From: Nansenia antarctica
Lineage: Eukaryota; Chordata; Actinopteri; Argentiniformes; Microstomatidae
Length of the DNA: 64,000 nt
Reading direction: 5' to 3'
NCBI GenBank assembly: GCA_963989245.1
Contig: OZ022344.1
Coordinates: forward strand, 64,089,817 to 64,153,816
The notes below the pieces were generated by a model. That model made no database searches. It worked only from the letters and a program-made list of their open reading frames with translations, and was not told the DNA's origin. How positions within the stretch are numbered: position 1 is the stretch's first letter; each line of letters opens with the position of its first letter. This document shows positions 14,522 through 24,325 of the stretch, in pieces. The position numbers were made by a program, and so were the translations under genes.

Positions 14522-15945
14522 TGACTGTGAGTCTCTGTGTGTGTGTATGTATGTGTGTGTATGTGCGTGTGTGTGTGTGTGTCTGTCTGTGTGTGTGTTC
14601 ATGCGTCCGTGTCTGTGTGAGTGAGTGAGCGAGTGAGTGTGAGACAAAGAGAGAGAGAGAGAGAGAGAGTGAGTGAGTGGGAGAAAAAGACGGCTACATT
14701 ACCACTTGGTGAAATATGAATGCTGCCATGTTGTTTGACAGGGATATTCAAATGCGTCATGAAAGATATATTGTTTTCGCCCATAAAATCTTGATGCAGC
14801 ATTTTACTAAAACATTTCGACAAGCGGTCCCATTAATGAAACAAACAAGCAAACAAGTATTTGGAGCACAGGAAACACAAGCCAACAGACAGACCACAAC
14901 ACTGCCAACAGGGCTGGTTTGTTTGGAGGCATCACAAAATATAAATATTATATTCTGAAGATAAACAATTGATCAACCATCACTCTGTTCATTAAATCTT
15001 AACATGCCAATCATTTTTTCTGACTGTGCAGTTTATTGCAGTAGGCCCATTGCCATGCATAGTCAAGCACCGCAATATTGAGAAGTTGATTTTCGGAGAC
15101 ATGGTTTGTAAGGGGATAGGCGTCTTTACACTGTTGGAGTATGACTATGATGATGATGATGACGATGACGATGACGATGATGATGACGATGATGATGATT
15201 ATTATAAATAACTTAATTATACAAGAATAATCTCAAAGTGCAGAATGTTTATACATAGAAAAAAGAAAGAAAAAAAAGCTGAAAGCAGCAATTAAAGTCT
15301 AGAAGGAAGGGTAGGCCAGCCGATACAGATGCATCTTAAGGCTTTAAAAGGCCCAACAGTCTGAACAGCCTTCACATCTTCCATCAGCAAGAGATTTACT
15401 GCACCAAGAATTGGAAGATCAGGGACACGTTGGAAGACGGGCTCATTGTAATACATGGAATGGAACGAGGAATGGTATTTCTTACAGTCAAACAGTTTCA
15501 TAAGGTACTGGACTGGAGCTCCGTTCAACTGCTTGATCACCCAGTTTAACATCGAGATGAAACAGAATCCACTGCGCAGGTTATCTGTCTCTAACGTCAT
15601 GGTTTACAGTGCTCTGTATTGCCTCTCTTTAACTCACCAACTGCCAAAGAATTCCGGAACACTCATTCACCCTTATTTCACTAAATTAGTTAACAGTCCG
15701 TTCTGTGTGTCCCTCTGTGGTCCAGGTACCGTGCGGTGGCGTCGTGGAGCAGGGTACAGGGGGTGGGCGTCCCCCTGCTCACGGCCATAGAGATCGTCTC
15801 CATCTGGGTGCTGTCCTTCGTCCTGGCCGTCCCCGAGGCCATCGTCTTTGACATAGTCAGCTTCAACTACCGCAACGAAACCATACGCACCTGTATGCTC
15901 AAGCCCAGGCAGAACTTTCCCTTCATGAAAGTAAGGCCTTCTTCA

Positions 15946-16007
<62 letters not shown>

Positions 16008-16516
16008 GTAGTAGTAGTAGTAGTAGTAGCAGTAGTAGCAGTAGTAGTAGTAATAGTAGTAGTAGTAGTATTATATAATGTATAGCTTCCATTTATCAAT
16101 TCTGAATGCAGGAGAAACATCCTCACTTTGCTTTTCTCCAGTTAATATTCAAATCATATTTCAGTCCAAAAGTAATGTTAGTAATAGTATTTCCTCTCTT
16201 GAGGATTAGAGACATTACTTGAAGGGTTTTATCTAGTGGCATATGCCAACACTGGCCTATCAAAAATAACTCTGCCTATCAAAAATAACTCTCAGCTGTT
16301 GAAATACTTCATTCTTATATACACACATGTTCACCAACATGTATATTGGTACCACCCTAAAAAAACTCTAGCAGAGAAAAGCAGAGTTCTCCATCCTCTT
16401 CTCCTTTGAGGAAATCTGGAGATCACTCCCTTTGTTCATGAGCCTGAAGTACATAATTGATTGCAGGCTACAAGTGCAATTACTGAGGACTGATGTATGG
16501 GACCCTCAAGCTGAGC

Positions 16517-16567
<51 letters not shown>

Positions 16568-19190
16568 CTGTGTGTGTCCTCCACGTGACACACACAGCCC
16601 CAATTCTTTCAGACAGAACGTACTAGACGTATCTCATATCACAGCCAAGCCAAGCTAGGGTTATTTGTCAGATTTGAACAATACATTTGGACCGCAATTC
16701 TTATCTCACATGAGTTCAAGACCGAGGAATTCAGTGGTTTTGTACAGCATGTGTTATTTAGGAGCATTTACTTTCTTGCCAAAAGATTTTCCCCCCATTT
16801 CCTGTGTTCTATGCTAGAAATACAGACACTGGTGCATAGGCTTCACTCTTCTTTGGACTACTAGTCTACGGTCCCTCTCCCTCTCTTTTGGATTTATTTA
16901 TCCATGTCGGTCCCATTGATATATTAATCTCTTTTTCAAAGGGGGCCCTGCCCAAGACTGTACTGTACAATAGCAAAAGCAGCATGTCTGACAGGTCAAG
17001 GGAGGCTGGTGGAGGCAGAAATTGGAGGATGGGCTCATTGTAATGTATGGAATGGACTAAGGAATGGCATGTAGCTCCATTCCATGCATTACAGTGAGCC
17101 TGTCCTCCGATTTCTACCTACACTAGCGTCCCCTGCTGCAAATGGCATGTCTGCCTTCATTGAAGGCACACTGTGATCTCTTGAATGAACACGCGGAAAA
17201 ATGTTGTGGTCCTCTCCTGCAGTTTTATACGGACGCCAAAGACTGGTGGCTGTTCGGGTTCTACTTCTGCGTCCCTCTGACCTGCACGGCCGTGTTCTAC
17301 ACGCTGATGACCTGCGAGATGCTGAACCACAGGAACGGGAGCCTCCGCATCGCGCTCAGCGAACACCTCAAACAGGTGAGCGGCGCACCTCTGCTCCGCG
17401 GTCCTCCGTGGCTCAGTGGGTCGAGCGAGAGTTACCAAGGTTACCAACCGTAGGTCGTGAGTTCGATCCCTGCTGGGATCGCATATACTGAAAAATGTAT
17501 GGCACTCACTCACTGCAAGTCGCTTTGGATAAAAAGAGTCAGCTAAATGTATATAGATATCTACCAAGACCATTGACCCTAGAACATAGACATGTACTGT
17601 ATGTACTGTACAACATGCTGTATGTTAGCTAAGTATCTATGCTAGGTGTAGACCTACCAGATCACCACCTCTCTATCTATGACCTTCATTACGATAGAAA
17701 ACGATCAAAATCCCACCATAAAGCAAACAATTCCCCCACTCTTTGGACACACTGCACTGCCAGCAGTCTGATAACTCAACTGCTTCGCTTATGCTAGTTT
17801 GTACTGTACCAGCGTAGGCTGGTGGAGGGAGACATCGGAGAACAGGCTCATTGTCATGCATGCAATGAGGAAAGGTATCGTACCATTCCGTTCCATGCAT
17901 TACAATGAGCCCGTCGTCCGATGTCTACCTCCCCCGCCGGCCTCCCCTGTACTAAATCCTAAACTGTACTTTTCGACTTACTCGGATTTACGAAAGCGCG
18001 TCTCTGCAGGAGTTTTACCTCCCTCTGTGGGCCTCTCACGTTAACATTATATGGAACACTGTCCCTCTCCATCATCTCGCTAATGGCCCTCAATGTCTCC
18101 CTAATGGCCCTGCTGTGTGTATGTGTGTGTGTGTGTGTGTGTGTCTGTCTGATGTCTTTGTGTCTGTGTTTGTGTGTTTCCAGAGGAGGGAGGTGGCCAA
18201 GGCTGTGTTCTGCCTGGTCCTCATCTTCGCTCTGTGCTGGTTCCCGCTGCACCTCAGCAGGATCCTGAAGAAGATGGTGTACTACCCGAACGACACCAGC
18301 CGCTGTGACCTTCTGAAGTGAGTGTGTGAATCAGGGGAGGCCGGGGGAGGGAGGAAACATCGGAGGACAGGCTCAGAATTGTATCGAAAAACATTCCATT
18401 CAATGCATTAGCTAGATAGATAGATTATATTATAATGAGCCCTGTCCTTCGATCTCCCCCTCCACGGTTGTGGATGAGTTGTCTGCTGTTTATTTAACAT
18501 TATTCATTCAAAGCAGTGTATTGTTGATACTAATGTCAAATAATGCAACGCGTTTTGTACTGGGGATCAAGTGGAACACTTGGACTGAAACCTCAACAGA
18601 CTAAACACAGTGACCGTATGTACGGTACATCATGAGTTTCTGAAGTCTAACATCATTTGAAATGATGAAACTCAAGAAACTCAAATGCCAGTAAGTCACA
18701 CTGTAGGCCAATATAATAACACATGGATCTTCTTTTGTCTTTTAGTTTCCTGTTGGTCCTGGATTACCTAGGCATTAACCTGGCCACCGTCAACTCCTGC
18801 ATAAACCCCATCATTCTCTATATCGTCAGCAAAAAGTTCAAAAACTGCTTCAAGGTACAGTACGCACACTCTCTCCTCAAAACCTAGTCTCACCAGTTAA
18901 ACAAACAGTGAGCTCACTGCTCCCCCCCCCCCCCTTCCCCCACTACTAAGGGGCTGCAGTGGTCGTGATGACATTTCCTTATGGAAAATGTACAGCTCTA
19001 CAATGATTTATGGACTCACTATAGGTGGGTGAGGTCACAGACTGAACATGGCTGTCACAAAGAACCGGGCTGGAGATATGCCATGCCTCTGTTCTGGTGG
19101 CCTTCAGAGAGAGAGAGAGAGAGAAAAGAATGAAAGAAAGAAAGAAAGAAAAAAGGGGTGGGTAGAGTGAGAAAGTGGGGTATGAGTGAA

Positions 19191-19250
<60 letters not shown>

Positions 19251-19332
19251 AGAAAGAAAGTAATGTCCTTACCCTGAGTAATAGTAGTCCTCTGCCCTAC
19301 GACGGCACATCAAGAGAAGTCTTCTACTCACG

Positions 19333-19373
<41 letters not shown>

Positions 19374-19969
19374 TGTGGTCATGCTTTTATGTTTGCTATT
19401 TCCAAACATGCTTTCGGTGCTTGATGTGGCAGTAACATCCACACTGCTGAGTACCTACTTAAAATGTCCTCCTCTATTGTAACAACAAAGACTATCAACA
19501 ACACAGCCACTGTACACGTGTCTAACCCTGTCTATCTGTTCTCTTGTCTGTCTGTCTGTCTGTCTGGCCGTCTCTGTCTGTCTATCTGTGTCTGTCTGCC
19601 TGTCTGTTCCCTTGTCTGTCTGTCTGTCTGCCTGTCTGTTCCCTTGTCTGTCTGTCTTTCTGTTTGTCTGTCTGTTTCCTTGTCTTTCTCTGTCTATCTC
19701 CTTGTCTGTCTCTGTCTGTCTCTCTGTCTTTCTGTTCCCATGTCTCTCTGTCTGTCTCCTTGTCTGTCTCTGTATGTTTGACTCTCTGTCTGTGTGTTTG
19801 ACCATCTGTCTGTCTCCTTGTCTCTCTCCAGTCCTGTCTGTGTTGCTGGTGCCATTCAGACACCCAGGTGACCAGCACAGGACACATGAACGGGACCAGC
19901 ATCCAGTGTAAGAGCCCCGAGCCCAACAACCTCCAAACGGACCGCAGCCTACGCAAGGACAGCGACTGA
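9661..19969 (+). CDS. ednra: Endothelin receptor type A (seven coding exons)
   Basis: Class A GPCR of the plasma membrane that binds endothelin peptides and signals mainly through Gq/11. In fish and mammals it patterns cranial neural crest and vascular muscle. Coding exons: 9661-10167, 12636-12763, 15726-15930, 17223-17375, 18184-18317, 18746-18854 and 19832-19969, all GT-AG and in phase, giving 457 aa. A signal peptide covers about residues 1-25 and an N-glycosylation site lies at N28. TM1 is about 112-135. Visible motifs are DRY (211-213), CWFP in TM6 (349-352) and NPIILY in TM7 (396-401). C187 and C268 form the expected extracellular disulfide. The Cys-rich SCLCCWC after TM7 is a likely palmitoylation site. 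Assignment to EDNRA rather than EDNRB rests on MLNHRNGSLRIALSEHLKQ in loop 3 and a tail beginning MNGTSIQ. Teleosts have two EDNRA paralogs; which one this is cannot be told here. Confidence 0.96.
10321..10560. repeat. GA-rich degenerate microsatellite in ednra intron 1
   Basis: GA dinucleotide blocks alternate with ACATGGAACAGACAGATA-like spacers over about 240 bp. It begins about 150 bp after the donor of the first coding exon. Confidence 0.9.
10996..11060. repeat. 18-bp tandem repeat
   Basis: About 3.5 copies of GACATTTTGAATGATGGT with few changes. It lies in ednra intron 1. Confidence 0.85.
11289..11629. repeat. Interrupted (CA)n microsatellites in ednra intron 1
   Basis: CA tracts at about 11289-11305, 11316-11360, 11394-11443 and 11590-11629 are separated by short unique spacers. 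Long Thr-His frames over them are artefacts. Confidence 0.9.
12769..12828. repeat. (CA)n microsatellite just after the ednra exon 2 donor
   Basis: CA and CACG repeats begin about 6 bases downstream of the GT donor at 12764. Confidence 0.9.
13988..14151. repeat. (CA)n microsatellite in ednra intron 2
   Basis: A long CA run has interspersed CACG and CACC variants near its 3' end. Confidence 0.92.
14437..14690. repeat. Compound (TG)n/(GA)n microsatellite in ednra intron 2
   Basis: TG repeats (14437-14505) pass into GA repeats, then into mixed TGTG/TGAG units to about 14690. Confidence 0.9.
15141..15206. repeat. (GAT/GAC)n trinucleotide repeat
   Basis: About 20 GAT or GAC units in ednra intron 2. 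The poly-Asp frame is not linked to any exon. Confidence 0.9.
15409..15477. mobile_element. Half copy of the palindromic MITE family
   Basis: Contains GGGCTCATTGTAATACATGG and GAATGGAACGAGGAATGGTA, matching the left arm of the copies at 17000 and 17811. The right arm is missing. A fragment of another family (TTTAACTCACCAACTGCCAA) follows at 15626-15690 and matches the start of the element at 24128. Confidence 0.65.
15947..16072. repeat. (TTA)n then (TAG)n repeat after ednra exon 3
   Basis: A pure ATT/TTA tract of about 60 bp starts 16 bases after the exon 3 donor (GT at 15931) and turns into a TAG-rich tract. Together they form a long low-complexity block at an exon edge. Confidence 0.92.
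17000..17134. mobile_element. Palindromic MITE in ednra intron 3
   Basis: The left arm GGAGGCTGGTGGAGGCAGAA...CTCATTGTAATG is mirrored by the right arm CATTACAGTGAGCCTGTCCT...CTACCT. It ends 88 bp before exon 4 and belongs to the same family as the copies at 2836, 17811 and 18331. Confidence 0.8.
17401..17550 (+). mobile_element. tRNA-derived SINE 26 bp after the ednra exon 4 donor
   Basis: A-box-like TGGCTCAGTGG, B-box GTTCGATCCC, then CATATACTGAAAAATGTATG and the teleost SINE/LINE tail AAGTCGCTTTGGATAAAA...GTCAGCTAAATG. It lies on the same strand as ednra in intron 4. Confidence 0.85.
17811..17950. mobile_element. Palindromic MITE in ednra intron 4
   Basis: GTAGGCTGGTGGAGGGAGAC at the left and CTCCCCCGCCGGCCTCCCC-type sequence at the right form the arms. 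The centre carries CATTCCGTTCCATGCATTAC. Its inverted-repeat structure matches the copies at 17000 and 18331. Confidence 0.8.
18331..18470. mobile_element. Palindromic MITE just after ednra exon 5
   Basis: It starts 14 bp after the exon 5 boundary with CAGGGGAGGCCGGGGGAGGG and ends near CTCCCCCTCCACGG. The arms pair through CATCGGAGGACAGGCTCA and TGAGCCCTGTCCTTCGAT. A GATA tetranucleotide interrupts the centre. Confidence 0.75.
19196..19375. repeat. (GA)n and (TG)n microsatellites in ednra intron 6
   Basis: Pure GA at about 19196-19247 and pure TG at about 19334-19375. Confidence 0.9.
19544..19830. repeat. (CTGT)n-derived tract up to the ednra exon 7 acceptor
   Basis: CTGT units with CTTGT and CTCC variants run without a break to TCTCTCTCCAG at 19831. 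The last exon of ednra therefore uses a decayed tetranucleotide microsatellite as its pyrimidine tract. Confidence 0.92.
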
Positions 19970-21789
19970 TATCCCCCCCCCCCTCACCCACCTCCCTTCC
20001 AACCTCCGGAGTGCCCCCTACAGACAAGGAGGTCTCACTACAGCCCAGTCTGCACTACAAACTCAGCAGGACCCCATTGACCCCTATTAGCGTTGACCCC
20101 TCCATTCTACCACTAAAGCGTGACAGAGTCATGCGTTTTTCAAACACTACACACGTGTCTTAAGGAACACTGGGGGGGGGAGGAAGAATGAGAGTTTATA
20201 TATAGAGAGACAGCCAGACAATGGACTTGACGTACACCACAGTATGACCAGTCTCTCAGCGGGAATACACTCCTCAGACTATTCTTATTCCCAGAGACAA
20301 GGAGCAAGCGATGCTTTATCGTGAGAGAGGAGGAAGGAGGAGAAGAAGGGGGGGTGGGGGTGGTTGACTCTTACAGGATGCAGCTGAACGTAGGCTATAA
20401 ATTACCTTCCAATCAGTAGGCAGGCGTGTTGTTCACATAAAGGCCAAGACTGCTGGGACACACAGGAAGTCAGGGGGAAGGAAGGCCAGAGTGGTCCCTG
20501 TCAGAGAGGATCATGGGAGGAGAGTGTGTGGTGTCATCCCAGGGAGTCCCCCCCCATGCTGCTCAGCAGTAGTGGAGAGGGAAGGGGAGCTCCGCTACTG
20601 ACTGTGTTCAGACTGTGTTCAGCGCCAGTAGCTTCTCTTCTTCTATTGTATTATGACTGTTGCCTCGTAGCCAATGCCGTGTTTCAATGAGCTAGCCTCA
20701 AGACCGTTTATCCACTGACTCTTGTGATAGATTTTGACTAAGAAGGGTTTTCATATGAGGGAAGAGTGCGTTTGCCATGTAAACGTAAGGTGTGGGTGTT
20801 CTAAACCAAAACATTCAGGGCTGGTTTCATGGACGCAGATTAAGACTAATCCCGGACTAAAGAGCTTCCTGAATGGAGATTTTCCATGGCGAGTGTGATT
20901 AAATCCTGGACTAGGCTTAAGCCTCGTCTGTGAGACCAGCCCTCAGTGGTTTAAAAGTAATATATCATTGTGGTCAGGATTTACAGAGCGGTTGGAAGAA
21001 AGAAAATAAACTTGATATGTCATTATAACGAAAAGGTAGCATTATGTCACCTTGAACATCCTTGAATGGCCTTAAATACTGCAGAGTTGGCAGAGTCTGT
21101 CAAGACCATGTTTGATGCCTCCATGTCAAAGACGTTCACCTAGATCCTGTCGGAGGAGACGCCCAGTGTTTATTAGGCAGTCCACCCGGTCGTTTGGAGT
21201 ACTGTTTGTACTCTGTACAGGGTCTGTTTGAACCTCACCAAGGCAGTCAGTGTGCAGTAGAGCCTAACCCCCAGTCTCTTGGCTTGTAAATCCAAAGACT
21301 AATGATATTTGAACGTATTGAAGTTAACAAGTCAGTTTTAGGAACATGTCCAGATTCAACAAAGACAGTAAAAAAAAAGAGTTATGATTATGGCTGAGTT
21401 CAGCATAAGCCTCTCGTTTCTTACCAATAAACAATATTCAACACTGTGAAGTTCACAAGACATAGAAATGTTAGCAATTAGAACCATGTTTTTTTTTAAA
21501 CATGCTTGTATAATCAACGGTATATAGCAACTTTTAAATGGCATATTATTTTTTGTTACAGTATGATTCATCATATATAGAATATGGTTCATTCAATGCC
21601 TAGGTCAGGATTGTGTATTTGTTTTTGAGTGAAGTCATAATATACCGTTTGGTGTTAAAAATCATATCAGCTACCTAGGGACTATGACTCCTTTGATAAG
21701 TGAAGCCATGTACTAAACCTGAGTGTGTGTGTGTGTCTGTAACTGTGTGTCTGAGTTTGTGTCTGTGTCCCTATGTGTGTGTGTGCATC

Positions 21790-21822
<33 letters not shown>

Positions 21823-22050
21823 TTGCACTTTTTACGTTGGAGTGTTTATAGCACTAGAGCAGAGCAGACTGTACGTACTGGGCGTTCATCGGTTTAATCA
21901 GTCATATCAATAAATAATATTTTTACCACTATTAATCTCTCTGAGAATGCTTCCCATTCCTCTGTAGGAAATGATATACTTGTTTTTATTTTATATTGTT
22001 TTAACACCATGTTCTCATGTTACAGAAATGCTGCTGCGTATCCTAATAAA
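19970..22050 (+). other. ednra: Probable 3' UTR of ednra
   Basis: Unique, non-coding sequence follows the TGA at 19967-19969. An AATAAA at 22045-22050 is the best polyadenylation signal seen; another AATAAA-like site lies near 21909. Length and end are inferred without transcript data. A palindromic repeat (20817-20943) and a TG microsatellite (21721-21816) lie inside. Confidence 0.55.
20817..20943. mobile_element. Palindromic MITE in the ednra 3' UTR
   Basis: The left end AGGGCTGGTTTCATGGACGC and the minus-strand right end AGGGCTGGTCTCACAGACGA form terminal inverted repeats, with ATTAAG/CTTAAG arms internally. A diverged relative lies at about 34362-34462, downstream of tmem184c. Confidence 0.75.
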
Positions 22051-23025
22051 GATTATGTGTACGTGTAAGACCTTTTCCATCTCCCGAATGTGTCTGCATT
22101 AATTATGCATAAAGGGATACTTCACTCATGGCTGTGGTCGAAGGCAGTTTTGTGATATTAAGCTCTGTAACATAGATAGAGTACTTGATAGTAAACCATT
22201 CCGTCAACTAAGAATGTATGAACTTTCTACTAACATGACAGAAATATGTGTCTATCTGGTAGGAGTAAGGGGTCTGAGTGTCTATGGGAAGGAAGCCCCT
22301 GGCGAGTCTGGGAGTGATTTGAAGTGCACTGTGACCTCCTTGGGAACAGAGCCCTCAGGGTTGCTCATGTCAAACGAGAGAGGATGTGAACCTCTCTGAG
22401 AGAGCTGGCGGCAGGCAGAACATAAGGACTGACTGTTGTCAGAGCTGCTGCCAGAAGATGATCTACTGACGTACAACTTGTATATCTTGTGATCGTGCTT
22501 CCGATTGGATCTGATCTGGGACCGGCGTAAACTTAGGGTTAATTCACAAGGTTAAGCATAGGTTTAATTCACAAGGTTATGTCAGAGTTAAAAAAAAACA
22601 CCATGAAAATAGTTGTAGTTTATGCAAACTGTGGGATTAATCATTTGTGTATTTTTTCTGACTTGAGATGTTTTTCTTTCATAGCTGTATGTTAGATTGC
22701 TGGCTAAAGGAGCCAAAAGAAAGTATTTAACTAATAATGAATTTCAGCCCCAAAACCAATAGACGACAAAGAGGGTCACGGATCAGTTGGAAATACGTTT
22801 CATACGTTGTTATTTGTTTCAGTGGGTTGATGATGAACTCTGATTTGGTCATGATCTTTAAGAAACCCTTGCATAGTAGTGTGTTACTCATGTTTTTTTG
22901 TTCATTTCCAGTAAACTAAAACAACACTGAATTCCTGTCAGAACTGTGGTTGAAGAAATACAAAAATATGTCTGGGTTTTATGAAAACAGACGACAAAAA
23001 AATAACACGGTACTTGCTCCTGCCT

Positions 23026-23118
<93 letters not shown>

Positions 23119-23401
23119 GAGAGAGAGGATGGTTTTAGGTCCCTGGAATTTGGTGGGAAACTTGGTTCTTGCCAGCAGCAGTGAAATGAATAAAGCTCAA
23201 AAGCAAATAACAGGGGACCTCAAAGGGCCAAAGTGCCTCTCTATATAGAACACACTGTTCAGAGCCAAGGCCCTTTTGTTGTTACTAAATATATTGAAGG
23301 GCAATCAGCACTGACAGAACAAGGAGGACGTGAATAGTTATTGTATGTGCTGTTCTCTATTGTGGACGGATGGACGCCCTTTTGATTCAGGGTTAGGGTT
23401 A

Positions 23402-23604
23402 AGGCCAATGCACACGGCGTGCAATTTTTTTCCGCACGACAACATTCGATTCTCAATTCGCACCAATGAATGGATGAATGTGAATTGAGAATCGAATGTT
23501 GTCGTGCGACAATATCTCATCGCACGCCGTGTGCATTGTCTCATTCAAAACAATGGAATCGAATTCGGCTGTGCGACAAAACCGCACGCCGTGTGCATTG
23601 GCCT
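23402..23604. mobile_element. PIF/Harbinger-type MITE with TTA target duplication
   Basis: Terminal inverted repeats begin AGGCCAATGCACACGGCG on both strands. A TTA lies at both flanks (23399-23401 and 23605-23607), the target duplication typical of PIF/Harbinger. The interior has a second palindrome around CGATTCTCAATTC and GAATTGAGAATCG. No transposase is present. Confidence 0.8.
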
Positions 23605-24127
23605 TTAGAGTCCAAAGCCATGTTTCCAGATGCCCCTCACTGTTGATCAGAAGATACTTACTACGCATTAACAAGGAGGACTGTCCATTACCTCTATTAT
23701 GATGGGTCGATAATGAGAGATGGCTGGATGAATGTGAAAGAGCGAGCTGAGACAATCTGTTGAGGGAGGCATTAGAATGGGAAGCAATAGAGAGCTATTG
23801 ACTGAAACCAATGGTAATCTCCACATCAAAGGCCTATTAGATTTGTTTACAGTAGTCCATTCAGTATGATTGTAATCAGGGATGGTGGTTCTAGGGGTGG
23901 GTGGAACATGAGCATGTTTCTGTGAAAGTGCGGGCGTTGCAATACCCGTAACACCCGCAGAGAGGGCTATTGATTGAAACCAATGGTAATCCCCACATCA
24001 AAGGCCTAATTTGATTTGTTTACAGTATACCATTCATATGATTGTAATCCACACCATGCAGACTACAGTCAGTAGATTAGCAAATGTCATTACAGTACAT
24101 CCACCCAAGGACACCCAAGCCAACAGT

Positions 24128-24325
24128 TTAACTCACTAACTGCCAAATAATTCCGGAACACTCACACACCACCTAGAGTGCCAAGTGTTTTATGTGGTGT
24201 TTACCTAGCAACGATACTTTGGCTATAGCATGAAACATCATCATTTACGCATTTCTGGTGAATAAAGTCACCCTTGCCACTCTAGAATGGTGACAATTTG
24301 ACTTTATTCACCCTCGGCAGTGAAC
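24128..24325. mobile_element. Unclassified MITE
   Basis: It starts TTTAACTCACTAACTGCCAA and ends CGGCAGTGAACGGGTTAA, an imperfect terminal inverted repeat around TTAACNC..ACTGCC. Internal GAATAAAGTCACCCTTG is echoed by CAATTTGACTTTATTC. Fragments of the same family lie at 15626 and about 45385-45465. Confidence 0.65.

Noticed and set aside
15026..15211. Poly-Asp protein frame
   Set aside because: Product of the (GAT/GAC)n repeat in ednra intron 2.
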